Part shown: in pieces, positions 20,910 to 31,024 of the stretch | Layout: each line of letters opens with the position of its first letter | Position numbering within the stretch: position 1 is the stretch's first letter | Source: Vibrio europaeus | GTDB taxonomy: Bacteria; Pseudomonadota; Gammaproteobacteria; Enterobacterales; Vibrionaceae | Assembly (NCBI RefSeq): GCF_001695575.1 | Contig: NZ_LUAX01000001.1 | Span: 2,046,001 to 2,110,000, forward strand | Reading direction: 5' to 3' | Length of the DNA: 64,000 nt | Position numbers and translations under genes: made by a program | The notes under the pieces: generated by a model | What the model was told of the DNA's origin: nothing | The model's input: only the letters and a program-made list of their open reading frames with translations | The model's database searches: none

Positions 20910-22634
20910 TTAATCTTGTTTAAATCTGTTCTCATCAGGAGCCACGTTAAGAATTTGCAACGTACCCTTTAAAATTTCAGCAAAGACCGGCCCTGCGACG
21001 GAACCACCATAGTAGTTATCACCTTGTGGTTCATTGACTACAACCACCAGTGCGACCCTAGGGTCACTCGCAGGAGCGATTCCTGCGGTATAGGCGAAGT
21101 ACTCGTCACCATAACCACCAGCGATTGCTTTGCGCGAAGTACCCGTTTTGGCGGCAACTCGATAGCCAGGTACCGCAGCTTTAGTCGCCGTACCACCCGG
21201 TTGCGTTACTGTCTCAAGCATATTGAGTACTTTTTGCGCGTTGTCGTGGTCAATGACCTGCTTAGATAAATCTTGCTGGTTGTTTTCGATGATATGAATC
21301 GGCTGATACTCACCAAGGTTACCTAGTGTCGCGTAGGCGTGAGCAAGCTGAAGAGGAGTAATGGTCAATCCGTAGCCGAACGACAGTGTGGCTATCTCAA
21401 ACTTCGACCAGCGGCGACGGTTAGGGAAAATACCCTGCGTTTCACCGACGAGGTTCAAACCTGAAACTTCACCAAAGCCAACAGAACTATACATACCGAG
21501 CAAAGCTTCAAGCGGCATATCGAGGGCAAGTTTCGCCACGCCAATGTTACTCGACTTCTTCAAAATGGTTGTGAGGTCAGCTTTACCAACTTTGGATGTA
21601 TCACGTACGCGGCTTCCGCCAATTTGCATAATGCCATTGCCGGTGTCAATCACCGTCTCATCATCAGCAACGCCATTTTCTAAAGCAGCAAGCACAACAA
21701 AAGGTTTCACCGTTGAACCCGGCTCGAACGCATCGGTAATCACTCGGTTACGCATTTTTGCTGACTGAAGGTCTGAGCGGTTGTTTGGGTTGTATGACGG
21801 CGCGTTAACCATCGCCAACACTGCGCCTGTTTTTACATCAAGAATTACTGCAGAGCCTGACGTCGCTCGATAGTCAGCCACCGCTTGCTTTATCGCGCGG
21901 TAAGCAATCGCCTGAATACGCTGGTCAATAGTCAGCTCTAACGGCTTGCCTTCTTCACGCTCTTCAAGAGAGATATTTTCCACCACGCGGCCATAGCGAT
22001 CTTTACGGATAATTCGCTTACCCGCTTCTCCCGTGAGCCACTTATCGTAACTGCGCTCAACACCTTCAAGGCCGTGGCCATCAATTCCTGTCACCCCAAC
22101 TAAGTGAGCACTAACTTCACCGGCTGGGTAGTAACGTCTCGATTCTGCTTTCAGACCAACGCCAGATAGCTTTAACTCACGAATATAGTGCGCCATAGCA
22201 GGACTGACTTGACGCTGAAGATAGATAAACCGTTTGCTCTTGTTACGGTTTATTTTGTCGATTAGGCCTTGGCGCTTAAGACCAAGAACATCAGCAAGAG
22301 CATGCCAACGGTCGACGTCGACTAGCCCACCCGCTTTAAAGATGGCAACCGGGTCAGCCCAAACGGCTTCAACCGGTACACTTACTGCTAGAGGCTCGCC
22401 ATTACGATCAGAAATAATGCCGCGTGCGGAGTGAAGCGTCTTGGCTCGGATTGAGCGCAGATCGCCCTGCTTGATTAAGTTGTCTGGTTCAACGATTTGG
22501 ATGTAAGCAATACGGCCAGCAAGAGCCGCGAAAGCACAGAAAACGAAAAATAGCACCAAGTAGAAGCGCCAACGGATTAGCGTCGCTGGCGGCTGCTCGG
22601 TTTTAGGCTCGACAGGTTTGACTTTTTTGCTCAT
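20910..22634 (-). CDS. ftsI: Septal peptidoglycan transpeptidase FtsI (PBP3)
   Basis: The 574-residue class B penicillin-binding protein cross-links septal peptidoglycan. A single N-terminal transmembrane helix (about 23-47) is followed by the pedestal domain and the transpeptidase domain. All three active-site motifs are present: STVK with nucleophile Ser307, SSN at 361-363, and KTGT at 496-499. The nucleophile number is the same as in E. coli PBP3. Length is near the E. coli enzyme (588). It overlaps the end of ftsL by four bases. Confidence 0.97.
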   Translation of the reverse strand: MSKKVKPVEPKTEQPPATLIRWRFYLVLFFVFCAFAALAGRIAYIQIVEPDNLIKQGDLRSIRAKTLHSARGIISDRNGEPLAVSVPVEAVWADPVAIFKAGGLVDVDRWHALADVLGLKRQGLIDKINRNKSKRFIYLQRQVSPAMAHYIRELKLSGVGLKAESRRYYPAGEVSAHLVGVTGIDGHGLEGVERSYDKWLTGEAGKRIIRKDRYGRVVENISLEEREEGKPLELTIDQRIQAIAYRAIKQAVADYRATSGSAVILDVKTGAVLAMVNAPSYNPNNRSDLQSAKMRNRVITDAFEPGSTVKPFVVLAALENGVADDETVIDTGNGIMQIGGSRVRDTSKVGKADLTTILKKSSNIGVAKLALDMPLEALLGMYSSVGFGEVSGLNLVGETQGIFPNRRRWSKFEIATLSFGYGLTITPLQLAHAYATLGNLGEYQPIHIIENNQQDLSKQVIDHDNAQKVLNMLETVTQPGGTATKAAVPGYRVAAKTGTSRKAIAGGYGDEYFAYTAGIAPASDPRVALVVVVNEPQGDNYYGGSVAGPVFAEILKGTLQILNVAPDENRFKQD

Positions 22635-22948
22635 GGAAGGTTGATGATGACTTCTTTGTCTGAATCTGGGCGTTTCATTTCTAGCTCAGTCTTCGCAACA
22701 GCTTGTACGCGGCTATGCTCCGCTAAAGCTGTTTCTTCGATAAGCAGGTTACGCCATTCATTGTCCAATCTTTCACGCTCAACCAGTGCCTGATCTTTAT
22801 CGGTAATTGCCTGACGAGTGTGGTGGGTCGTAAAAACCACTCCCATCGCGCTACTAAAAATCAGTACCAATAGAACCAGTGGCACTCGACCGACACTCAA
22901 AAGATCGAGTGCTATCAGTTTAGCGAGATTAGGAGCGGGCTTACTCAT
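22631..22948 (-). CDS. ftsL: Cell division protein FtsL
   Basis: A 105-residue bitopic membrane protein of the FtsQLB complex. After a cytoplasmic stretch of about 18 residues comes one hydrophobic helix (about 19-38, VPLVLLVLIFSSAMGVVFTT). A periplasmic coiled-coil region rich in Glu, Arg, Gln and Leu follows (KDQALVERERLDNEWRNLLIEETALAEHSRVQ). Sequence conservation in FtsL is low, but size, topology and position between rsmH and ftsI identify it. It starts four bases after the rsmH stop. Confidence 0.93.
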   Translation of the reverse strand: MSKPAPNLAKLIALDLLSVGRVPLVLLVLIFSSAMGVVFTTHHTRQAITDKDQALVERERLDNEWRNLLIEETALAEHSRVQAVAKTELEMKRPDSDKEVIINLP

Positions 22949-22952
22949 GGGG

Positions 22953-23903
22953 TTATAGTTTTTCAGCTAAGCGGAGTACAGAGCTACGTGAGCGAGCATT
23001 CACTTCCACTTCTTGCTTAGAAGGTTTGATCGCTTTACCAACAGGTTTCAGGTTAGCACTGCCTAGCGCTTTAATTTGATCTTCCGTCATAGGAATACCG
23101 TGCGGCACTTCAGGTCCTTTACTCTCTTTACGAATAAAGCGCTTAACCATACGATCTTCTAGCGAGTGGAAGCTGATCACGGATAGACGACCTTGAGGAG
23201 CCAAGATGCTCGCAGCCCCTTTTAGCGCCGTATCAATCTCTTCTAGCTCACTATTGATGTATATTCGGAATGCTTGGAATGCGCGAGTCGCTGGGTGCTT
23301 TTTCTCTTTAAAGCTCTTTGGCGCCGCTTCAGAGATTAACTTAGCCAATTGGCCTGTGCGTGTCAGCGGTTCGCTCTCTTCATTTTCACGATAAGCTACA
23401 ATCGCTTTCGCAATGCGGCGAGCATGTTTATCTTCACCAAACTCACGAATCACCCAAGTGATATCATCAAGGTCAGCTTCCAATAGCCATTGAGAGACAG
23501 GAATGCCAGAGGTCGGATCCATACGCATATCTAGCGGGCCATCTTTCATAAAGCTAAAACCGCGCTCTGCATCGTCCAACTGGGGTGATGACACACCAAG
23601 ATCAAGCAACACACCATCAACTTTACCGACCAGATCGTACTCAACAGCATATTCAGCCATACCCGAAAACGGGCCATGAATAATGGTAAAACGTGGGTCG
23701 TCAATTTTGTTCGCTTCAGCGATGGCTTGCGGGTCGCGGTCAATACTGTAAAGACGACCGTTTTCACCAAGCTTGGAGAGAATTGTACGGCTGTGACCAC
23801 CGCGACCGAATGTACCGTCAATGTAAATACCGTTTGGTTTTATCGCTAAACCGTCGATCGATTCATGAAGGAGTACAGATATGTGTTTGAATGCTTCGGT
23901 CAT
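22953..23903 (-). CDS. rsmH: 16S rRNA (cytosine-1402-N4)-methyltransferase
   Basis: This SAM-dependent enzyme (MraW) methylates N4 of C1402 in the ribosomal P site; RsmI, encoded about 840 bp upstream, modifies the 2'-O of the same nucleotide. The chosen ATG (23901-23903) starts [15 protein letters not shown], aligning with E. coli RsmH and giving 316 residues. An ATG eight codons upstream is possible but badly placed for its nearest GGAGA. The SAM loop [11 protein letters not shown] and the segments [20 protein letters not shown] and [15 protein letters not shown] are diagnostic. It is the first gene of the division cluster here, because mraZ is missing. Confidence 0.96.
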   Translation of the reverse strand: MTEAFKHISVLLHESIDGLAIKPNGIYIDGTFGRGGHSRTILSKLGENGRLYSIDRDPQAIAEANKIDDPRFTIIHGPFSGMAEYAVEYDLVGKVDGVLLDLGVSSPQLDDAERGFSFMKDGPLDMRMDPTSGIPVSQWLLEADLDDITWVIREFGEDKHARRIAKAIVAYRENEESEPLTRTGQLAKLISEAAPKSFKEKKHPATRAFQAFRIYINSELEEIDTALKGAASILAPQGRLSVISFHSLEDRMVKRFIRKESKGPEVPHGIPMTEDQIKALGSANLKPVGKAIKPSKQEVEVNARSRSSVLRLAEKL

Positions 23904-24011
23904 AGTTATCTCATGTGGCTGACGCATTGACGAATTCAGATTCTCCAGTGTACTGATTTAATGGCTTATCGCCACCACTAGCGAGTGAGAACACGTGATT
24001 TTGCGCTAAGT

Positions 24012-24039
24012 TTAATAGTTCGAAAACAAATTTGGTCAA
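24012..24039 (-). promoter_or_regulatory. Candidate promoter of the division cluster (rsmH)
   Basis: On the minus strand TTGACC (24034-24039), a 16-bp spacer and TATTAA (24012-24017) lie downstream of the rnpB terminator, leaving a leader of about 100 nt before rsmH. I see no repeated TGGG-type MraZ operator between this promoter and the gene, consistent with the absence of mraZ. Confidence 0.45.
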
Positions 24040-24045
24040 TAAAAA

Positions 24046-24079
24046 GCAAAAAACCCATCATAACAAAGTTACGATGGGT
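24046..24079 (-). terminator. Intrinsic terminator of rnpB
   Basis: Minus-strand hairpin ACCCATCGTAAC-TTT-GTTATGATGGGT (24053-24079, one mismatch) is followed by a run of six T. It starts about 10 nt after the mature 3' end of the RNase P RNA. Confidence 0.88.
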
Positions 24080-24087
24080 CTCGAATA

Positions 24088-24520
<433 letters not shown>

Positions 24521-24527
24521 AGGGCGG

Positions 24528-24556
24528 ATTGTATAGAGTTCAGAGAGCAGTGTCTA
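24528..24556 (-). promoter_or_regulatory. Strong sigma70 promoter of rnpB
   Basis: On the minus strand TAGACA (24551-24556), a 17-bp spacer and TACAAT (24528-24533) give 5/6 matches in both boxes. A GC-rich discriminator (CCGCCCTC) follows, then the RNA start near 24519-24520. GC-rich discriminators are typical of stable-RNA promoters under stringent control (family knowledge). Confidence 0.8.
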
Positions 24557-24637
24557 GCGAGATCACAGATTTGCTGCAAACGAAGGGTTAAGTGGTCAGA
24601 AAGTAGACGAGAACGCTGGCGCTATGGAAAGCGGGAT

Positions 24638-24691
24638 CGGGCTTCGCCCTGCGAGAATCTGGAACGGACTTCGTCCTTCGAGAGTCGAGAA
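24638..24691 (+). repeat. Two tandem 27-bp hairpin units upstream of rnpB
   Basis: 24638-24664 and 24665-24691 are adjacent 27-bp copies that match at 21 positions. Each begins with a short hairpin, GGGC-TTC-GCCC in the first and GGAC-TTC-GTCC in the second, so two of the differences are compensatory and keep the stem. Each is followed by a GAGA(A/G)TC segment. The second copy's AGAGTCGAGAA (24681-24691) pairs perfectly with TTCTCGACTCT at 24718-24728, making an 11-bp inverted repeat just before the end of rsmI. The origin is unknown; it looks like a small dispersed repeat. Confidence 0.7.
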
Positions 24692-24741
24692 ATAGATATT
24701 AGAGCCAAGAATACATCTTCTCGACTCTAATCTCTCAAACC

Positions 24742-25605
24742 TTAGTCTAGGTTCTCCAACCCCCATTTATACAGGGCATTCTTTTTCAGGTTGTAGATTT
24801 CCGCTGCCATCGCTGCTGCTTTCTTTAATGGCAACTCTTTGGTCAAAATGGTCACCGTGCGCTTAACTTCTTCAGGGATAGAGTCATCTTCTGATGCGCG
24901 GTAGCCATGGATCAGTAGTGCCATTTCACCACGTTGCTGGTTAGAGTCCGACTTGACCCATTCAACCAGTTCACCTAGCGGCATACCTTGGATGGTTTCG
25001 AAAGTTTTGGTTAGCTCCCTTGCCAATACCACTTCTCTGTCTGGACCCAAGATTTCAAGCATGTCATCAAGCGAGTCTAAGATACGGTGTGGAGACTCAT
25101 AGAAAACACATGTACGCTCAACTTTAGCGATTTCAAGGAATTTATCCTTACGACCTTTACTTTTAGCAGGTAAGAAGCCTTCAAAGCTAAAGCGGTCAGA
25201 GGGTAGGCCTGACGCACTTAATGCGGTGATGACTGCACAAGCACCAGGTAAAGGGACAACTTTTACTCCCGCCTGACGACATTGAGTCACAAGATGGTAA
25301 CCTGGATCACTAATTAATGGTGTACCTGCATCAGAAACTAATGCGATCGAGTGCCCAGCTAACAATTTATCGACTAACACTTGCGCTTTTTGCTGTTCAT
25401 TATGATCATGAAGGGCAAAAGTTTTAGTTTGAATACTGAAGTGAGACAATAGTTTACCAGTATGACGAGTATCTTCAGCAGCAACGAGGTCTACATTGGA
25501 CAAAACTTCAATCGCTCGTTGAGTTATATCGCCTAAATTACCAATCGGCGTAGGCACGATATAGAGAGTTGGAACCTCAGTTGGTAAGGTTTTGTTATCT
25601 GTCAT
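24742..25605 (-). CDS. rsmI: 16S rRNA (cytidine-1402-2'-O)-methyltransferase
   Basis: The 287-residue tetrapyrrole-methylase-fold enzyme 2'-O-methylates C1402 of 16S rRNA, the nucleotide whose base is modified by RsmH. Typical segments are [22 protein letters not shown] near residue 14, [31 protein letters not shown] and [22 protein letters not shown]. Length matches E. coli RsmI (286). It is divergent from lpoA, with about 70 bp between start codons, the same pairing seen in enterics. The inverted repeat beyond its stop may act as terminator. Confidence 0.96.
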   Translation of the reverse strand: MTDNKTLPTEVPTLYIVPTPIGNLGDITQRAIEVLSNVDLVAAEDTRHTGKLLSHFSIQTKTFALHDHNEQQKAQVLVDKLLAGHSIALVSDAGTPLISDPGYHLVTQCRQAGVKVVPLPGACAVITALSASGLPSDRFSFEGFLPAKSKGRKDKFLEIAKVERTCVFYESPHRILDSLDDMLEILGPDREVVLARELTKTFETIQGMPLGELVEWVKSDSNQQRGEMALLIHGYRASEDDSIPEEVKRTVTILTKELPLKKAAAMAAEIYNLKKNALYKWGLENLD

Positions 25606-25674
25606 TTGTTTACCATCACTTCAACGATTAATATAGACACAATCTTATACGGAATTAATAAAGAACTCATGGCC

Positions 25675-27483
25675 ATGAATAACCACAAGCGTCTAAGTGT
25701 AACACGCTTACTGACTCCTGTAGCACTTGCTGTCACATTGGCAGCGTGTTCTTCTGCTCCTAAGACGCCGCGAAGTGTCGATATTACCCTAGATCCAAAC
25801 CAATCAGTGCAAACCTATTTAATGCGCGCTGACAGCAGCCAGGGCAGCTTACAAAATGATTGGTTAATCATGGCGCTAAAAGCCTCTATTGACTCAGGTG
25901 ACCTTGTTCAATCTGAACTATTGATCAAGCGTTTGGCTCGCCAGTCTTTAAACGACATGCAGCAAGCTGAATGGCAACTCGGGCGTGCCGAACTGCTAGT
26001 CACTCAAGGTAACCATGCCGAAGCATTGCAAATTCTCAACTTTAAGCCGTCATGGCAGTTAGGCGAAGACCAATGGCTTAACTACCACCAGTTGCGCGCT
26101 TCACTGTTTACCAAGCAGGGTGACTTCTTCAACGCGACACGTGAGCTCTCTTTGAGTAGTCGATACCTTCCGGAAAGTGAGCAAGCCTTTGTAGCACAGG
26201 GAATTTGGAATAACCTAAGTCAGTATTCAGCTTCGCAAATAGAAACCTTAAAACAGCAAGAGTCTGACCCAGTCATCTCCGGCTGGCTAGAGTTAACAGG
26301 TCTAACTAAAAGTTTGGCGAACAATCTACCACAGCTAAAATCTGGCCTTGAACAATGGCTATTAGATAACCCAACTCACCCTGGTGCTATCTACACCCCT
26401 CAAGCTGTGACTGACATTATCGCTTTAGAAATCATCAAGCCAGTGAACACGGCCTTGCTGCTACCACTTTCGGGCAAGTTTGCCAAGCAAGCTCAGTTAA
26501 TTCGTGATGGGTTTATCCTTGAAATGATGAACGATGGTGAGCGCGATGAAAACGCCACACTAACGGTCATTGATACCAACGCTACTTCCATCCAAGAGCT
26601 TGAAGCAACATTGGTTGAAAAACAGATTGATTCAGTGGTCGGCCCGCTGTTAAAAAGCAACATAGAGAAACTTCAGCAAGCTCAAGCTAGTTTCGCCAAC
26701 CCACTCCCAACGCTAGCACTTAACATTCCAGATGAAGTCGAAGCAGGTAACAACACTTGCTACTTAGCCCTATCGCCAGAGCAAGAAGTGGCGCAAGCGG
26801 CCAAACATTTAGCGCAACAAGGCTACCAATACCCGTTAATCCTTGCGCCACAAGGCCGTTTGGGATCACGAGTTGTCGAAGCATTCGAGCAAGAGTGGCA
26901 TAAGCATAGTGAGAATAAGGTTGCGGTAAACCTCTTCGGCGACAAGCGTCAACTACAACGCGATATCAACAAAGTATTCGGCCTGCAAAGTAGCCAACAA
27001 CACATTGCCCAGATGGAATCACTACTCAACATTCCACTGGAAAGCCAACCACGCAGTCGTCGTGATATCGATGCAGTTTACATTGTCGCAAACGGCTCTG
27101 AACTTACCCTGATTAAACCATTTATTGAAGTGGCGATTAACCCTGATACAGTGCCACCTAAACTCTACTCGAACTCACGCAGTAACAGTGGCCGCCAGCA
27201 ATACGAAGATCTTTCGGGTGTGATGTATAGCGACATCCCATTACTGATTCAACCTGATGCCGCATTGAAAGCTCAAATGGACCAACTTTGGCCAAAAGAT
27301 TCCAACGCAGAAAAGCGCCTTCAAGCACTAGGAATGGATGCATACCGCTTAATGGAGCACCTGCCACAAATGAAAGTTGTGCATGACTATACCGTTGATG
27401 GCAACACGGGCGTATTGAGCATCAATGGTGATTGTATTGTCCAAAGAGAGATCAGCTGGGCGGAACATAGTGCTACTCAGTAA
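25675..27483 (+). CDS. lpoA: Penicillin-binding protein activator lipoprotein LpoA
   Basis: An outer-membrane lipoprotein of about 602 residues that reaches through the peptidoglycan to activate PBP1a. The signal peptide ends in the lipobox TLAAC with acylated Cys25; the +2 Ser favours outer-membrane sorting. The N-terminal half is TPR-like helical (to about residue 255), and the C-terminal half is a periplasmic-binding-protein-type fold starting at NTALLLPLSGKFAKQAQLIRDGF. The chosen ATG gives a short basic n-region (MNNHKRL); an ATG two codons upstream (25669) is equally possible. In-frame codons reach back to 25606, but that extension would spoil the signal peptide. First of the lpoA-yraN-diaA-dolP operon. 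Confidence 0.94.
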   Translation: MNNHKRLSVTRLLTPVALAVTLAACSSAPKTPRSVDITLDPNQSVQTYLMRADSSQGSLQNDWLIMALKASIDSGDLVQSELLIKRLARQSLNDMQQAEWQLGRAELLVTQGNHAEALQILNFKPSWQLGEDQWLNYHQLRASLFTKQGDFFNATRELSLSSRYLPESEQAFVAQGIWNNLSQYSASQIETLKQQESDPVISGWLELTGLTKSLANNLPQLKSGLEQWLLDNPTHPGAIYTPQAVTDIIALEIIKPVNTALLLPLSGKFAKQAQLIRDGFILEMMNDGERDENATLTVIDTNATSIQELEATLVEKQIDSVVGPLLKSNIEKLQQAQASFANPLPTLALNIPDEVEAGNNTCYLALSPEQEVAQAAKHLAQQGYQYPLILAPQGRLGSRVVEAFEQEWHKHSENKVAVNLFGDKRQLQRDINKVFGLQSSQQHIAQMESLLNIPLESQPRSRRDIDAVYIVANGSELTLIKPFIEVAINPDTVPPKLYSNSRSNSGRQQYEDLSGVMYSDIPLLIQPDAALKAQMDQLWPKDSNAEKRLQALGMDAYRLMEHLPQMKVVHDYTVDGNTGVLSINGDCIVQREISWAEHSATQ

Positions 27484-27835
27484 GCGCGCGCAAGGACAAC
27501 ATTACGAAGCTGCAGCTGAAAAGCATCTTATCAGTTGCGGCTTATCGCCAATTGAGAGAAACTTCCTTATCAAAGGAGGCGAACTCGACCTGATTATGAA
27601 AGATGGCGAGACGATCGTTTTTGTCGAAGTTCGCTACCGTAAAAGCCAAACTTATGGACATGCTGCGGAAACAGTTACCGCAAACAAAATGAAAAAGCTC
27701 ATCAAAACCGCCACACTGTGGCTGAGCAAAAATGGCTTATCTATCTATTCAACCGATTTTCGCTTTGACTTAGTGGCTATCCATCAGCAAGGTGAGCAAA
27801 TCGAGTGGATCAAAAACGCAATTACTCAAGGATAA
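27470..27835 (+). CDS. yraN: UPF0102 family nuclease-like protein YraN
   Basis: A small protein of about 122 residues with the UPF0102/YraN fold, related to restriction-endonuclease-like nucleases. The conserved core ERNFLIKGGELDLIMKDG-ETIVFVEVRYRK shows the Asp and Glu-x-Lys/Arg-like residues expected of that fold; activity in vivo is not established. The best start is the GTG at 27470 (MLLSKRAQGQHYEAAAEKHL), which overlaps the end of lpoA by 14 bp. An upstream in-frame ATG at 27425 would put 15 extra residues inside lpoA. It ends three bases before diaA. Confidence 0.88.
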   Translation: MLLSKRAQGQHYEAAAEKHLISCGLSPIERNFLIKGGELDLIMKDGETIVFVEVRYRKSQTYGHAAETVTANKMKKLIKTATLWLSKNGLSIYSTDFRFDLVAIHQQGEQIEWIKNAITQG

Positions 27836-28429
<594 letters not shown>

Positions 28430-28432
28430 GTT

Positions 28433-29002
28433 ATGAAGATATTTAAAGGCTTATTGCTGTCATTTTTCGCCCTCAGCCTCACCGGTTGTGCAGGCTTGTT
28501 TGTCGCGGGTGCGGCAACAACTGCCAGTATTGTGATTGATCCTAGAACGACTCAAGAAATCTGGAACGACAACAACATCGAGTTTGAAATTGCAGGTACT
28601 GGTAACAAAGCTCCATTCAGAGGTAACGCACGTATTACTGCTAGCTCTTACAATGGCAACGTGATTTTAATGGGGCAAGCGAATACCGAGCAGCTTAAGC
28701 GTGAGATTGAAAGTCGTGCTCGTGACATAAAAGGTGTTGAGAACATATATAACCAACTGCGCGTTAAAGCGCCGCTCTCTGTTGGCGAAATAAGTCACGA
28801 CAGTTGGATCACCACTAAGGTTAAATCCGCTTTAATTGCCAACTCTGAATTAAGTGGAACCAAAATCAAGGTCATCACCGAAGACAAAGAAGTCTTCCTA
28901 CTTGGCTATGTCTCAGATGAGCATGCTGAAATAGCGATAGATATCGCCCGCAATACCTCTGGGGTAAAACAGGTGGTAAAAGCATTCCATCAAGGAAGCT
29001 AA
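28433..29002 (+). CDS. dolP: BON-domain outer-membrane lipoprotein DolP
   Basis: The 189-residue lipoprotein (formerly YraP) supports outer-membrane integrity and is enriched at division sites in E. coli. The signal peptide ends in the lipobox LTGC with Cys19. Two BON domains follow: residues about 47-115 (DNNIEFEIAGTGNKAP...GVENIYNQLRV) and about 120-187 (DSWITTKVKSALIANSELSGTKIKVITED...GVKQVVKAF). A short hydrophobic stretch directly after the Cys is typical. It is last in the operon, three bases after diaA, and is followed by a bidirectional terminator. Confidence 0.94.
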   Translation: MKIFKGLLLSFFALSLTGCAGLFVAGAATTASIVIDPRTTQEIWNDNNIEFEIAGTGNKAPFRGNARITASSYNGNVILMGQANTEQLKREIESRARDIKGVENIYNQLRVKAPLSVGEISHDSWITTKVKSALIANSELSGTKIKVITEDKEVFLLGYVSDEHAEIAIDIARNTSGVKQVVKAFHQGS

Positions 29003-29018
29003 GCGAATCGCAGATACA

Positions 29019-29046
29019 AAAAAGCAGCGCTAGGCGCTGCTTTTTT
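29019..29046. terminator. Bidirectional terminator between dolP and sspB
   Basis: Hairpin AAAAAGCAGCGC-TAG-GCGCTGCTTTTTT with A and T runs on either side serves the converging dolP and sspB transcripts. Confidence 0.88.
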
Positions 29047-29047
29047 A

Positions 29048-29542
29048 TTATTTAACGACTCTAAGACTCGGTCGACCCTTAGGTCTTGGTGGCTCGTCAT
29101 CACCCACTGTCGCATCTGCGGTTTCTGGTTCTGGCTCCACCTCTGTCGCAACTGACAATGGTTGAGGCTCGTCAGATACCTCTTCGATGCCTTCTTCCTC
29201 GTACTCAGCCATGTAAGCCTCTTCAGGCTCAAACATCGTACCTGCGCCGTTTTCACGTGCGTAGATAGCTTGTACTGCATACAAAGGAACAATCACTGAG
29301 TGAGGGCGACCACTAAAGCGAGCATTGAAAGTAATCGCTTCGTTGCCTAACTCTAAATTACCCACCGCTCTTGGAGCGATATTAAGGATAATCTGACCGT
29401 CTTGAACAAACTCCAAAGGTACACGTACACCAGGTAATTCTGCTGCCACGACCAAGTGTGGAGTTAAATCGTTATCCACCAGCCAATCATAGAATGCACG
29501 AAGCATGTATGGTCGGCGTGGTGTCATGTTTGCTATATCCAT
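29048..29542 (-). CDS. sspB: ClpXP protease specificity-enhancing factor SspB
   Basis: The 164-residue adaptor delivers ssrA-tagged proteins to ClpXP. The folded N-terminal domain (about 1-110) begins TPRRPYMLRAFYDWLVDNDLTPHLVV and contains GQIVLN-type IILNIAPRAVGNLEL. A long acidic, disordered linker follows. The tail ends in the ClpX-docking peptide GRPSLRVVK, equivalent to GRPALRVVK in E. coli. It is 11 bp after sspA in the same operon. Confidence 0.97.
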   Translation of the reverse strand: MDIANMTPRRPYMLRAFYDWLVDNDLTPHLVVAAELPGVRVPLEFVQDGQIILNIAPRAVGNLELGNEAITFNARFSGRPHSVIVPLYAVQAIYARENGAGTMFEPEEAYMAEYEEEGIEEVSDEPQPLSVATEVEPEPETADATVGDDEPPRPKGRPSLRVVK

Positions 29543-29553
29543 CTTCTCGCCAA

Positions 29554-30189
29554 TTAACGAGCTAGACGCATTTCACGTTCAGCTTCAGTTAGAGAAGCTA
29601 GGAATGAATCACGTTCGAATACGCGGTTCATGTAAACTTTTAGCTCTTTAGAACCTGGGCCTACTAACTCGATACCAAGTTGAGGCAGACGCCATAGTAA
29701 CGGTGCTAAGTAACAGTCAATTAGGCTGAACTCTTCGCTCATGAAATATTCGTACTCAGCAAAAACAGGGCCTAGAGTTAGCAGGTCATTACGTAGTTTG
29801 TTACGTGCTGCTTCTGCTTCTTCTGCGTTGCCTTTTACGACTTTCTCAGCAAGCGTGTACCAGTTTTTCTCAATACGGAATATCATTAGACGACTGTTAC
29901 CACGAGCAACTGGGTAAACTGGCATCAATGGTGGATGAGGAAAACGCTCATCTAGGTATTCCATGATGATCTTTGAATCGTAAAGCGCTAGTTCACGGTC
30001 TACTAACGTTGGTACTGTCTTGTACGGGTTAAGTTCAATAAGCTCCGCAGGTAGATTTGCTTCATCTACTAGTTCTACTTCAACGCTTACACCTTTCTCT
30101 GCTAGAACAATACGTACCTGATGGCTATACATATCAGATGCACTTGAAAATAGAGTCATCACAGAACGTTTATTGGCAGCTACAGCCAT
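29554..30189 (-). CDS. sspA: Stringent starvation protein A
   Basis: A 211-residue glutathione-transferase-like protein that binds RNA polymerase and acts as a stationary-phase regulator. The start is set at MAVAANKRSVMTLFS, identical to the E. coli N terminus, with GGAGGGC just upstream; an ATG five codons earlier would be non-conserved. The thioredoxin-like domain contains VPTLVDRELALYDSKIIMEYLDERFPHPPLMPVYPVARG, and the surface pocket Pro-His-Pro is present (PHPP). The C-terminal helical domain ends FLASLTEAEREMRLAR. The pet operon terminator lies upstream. Confidence 0.97.
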   Translation of the reverse strand: MAVAANKRSVMTLFSSASDMYSHQVRIVLAEKGVSVEVELVDEANLPAELIELNPYKTVPTLVDRELALYDSKIIMEYLDERFPHPPLMPVYPVARGNSRLMIFRIEKNWYTLAEKVVKGNAEEAEAARNKLRNDLLTLGPVFAEYEYFMSEEFSLIDCYLAPLLWRLPQLGIELVGPGSKELKVYMNRVFERDSFLASLTEAEREMRLAR

Positions 30190-30215
30190 GGAGCCCTCCA
30201 GCACACTTACAAATA

Positions 30216-30246
30216 TAAAAACAATGGAGGCTAAGCCTCCATTGTT
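30216..30246 (-). terminator. Intrinsic terminator after petC
   Basis: Perfect 12-bp stem AACAATGGAGGC-TTA-GCCTCCATTGTT (30220-30246), followed on the minus strand by a T-rich tract. It separates petABC from sspAB. Confidence 0.88.
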
Positions 30247-30286
30247 AAGTTCAAAAATTGGGAATTAGCACAGTATGATAGCACAA

Positions 30287-31024
30287 TTAGTGCACATCAC
30301 GCCAATACTCTTTCTTCAGTAGCACAACAACAATCGTGAAGATGACTAGGAAAGCCATTACCCACCAACCTAGCGCATGACGCTCTAGTTTCACTGGGTC
30401 ACCTGAGTACTCCAAGAAGTTAACCAAATCACGTACTGCTTGGTCGTACTCTTCATTGTTTAGCTCACCGGTACCATCAGCTTCAACGCCAACCACTTTT
30501 GTTACTTCTTTGCCATCTACGACATGAGTTTCAAAAACTGGCTTAGGAATGCCTTGCAGCTCTTCTAGTACATGGGGCATACCAACACTTGGGAAAACAA
30601 TGTTGTTAACGCCAAATGGACGGCTTGGGTCCTCATAGAATGAACGCAGGTAAGTGTATAACCAATCCGTACCACGAACACGAGCAACCAGTGTTAGATC
30701 TGGTGGTGGAGCACCAAACCATTTTGCTGCTGACTTCTCAGGAATCGAGTTTTCCATCAAGTCACCCACTTTCGCTTCTGGATCAAAGATTAGGTTTTCT
30801 TTAAGCAATTCAAGTGGGATACCAATGTCACGCGCGACACGCTCATAACGTTGGTATTGAGCTGAGTGACAGCCGAAACAGTAGTTCATAAACAGTTTCG
30901 CGCCGTTTTGTAGTGAAGCTTGGTCACTCAGATCATTGTTTGCTTTATCAAGTGGTACGTTCGCACCCGCTGCCATCGCCAATGAAGGCAGCATTGCAAA
31001 TAAAATTACAATCCATTTTTTCAT
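30287..31024 (-). CDS. petC: Ubiquinol-cytochrome c reductase, cytochrome c1 subunit
   Basis: The 245-residue haem c subunit of the bc1 complex (complex III) passes electrons from the Rieske protein to soluble cytochromes. A Sec signal peptide (about 1-19) precedes the haem-binding CFGCH motif at residues 49-53. The axial Met is probably in the SVGMPHVL segment. A single C-terminal transmembrane anchor (WWVMAFLVIFTIVVVLL) is followed by KKEYWRDVH. It overlaps the end of petB by four bases and is last in petABC. Enterics such as E. coli lack this complex; Vibrio species have it. Confidence 0.95.
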   Translation of the reverse strand: MKKWIVILFAMLPSLAMAAGANVPLDKANNDLSDQASLQNGAKLFMNYCFGCHSAQYQRYERVARDIGIPLELLKENLIFDPEAKVGDLMENSIPEKSAAKWFGAPPPDLTLVARVRGTDWLYTYLRSFYEDPSRPFGVNNIVFPSVGMPHVLEELQGIPKPVFETHVVDGKEVTKVVGVEADGTGELNNEEYDQAVRDLVNFLEYSGDPVKLERHALGWWVMAFLVIFTIVVVLLKKEYWRDVH

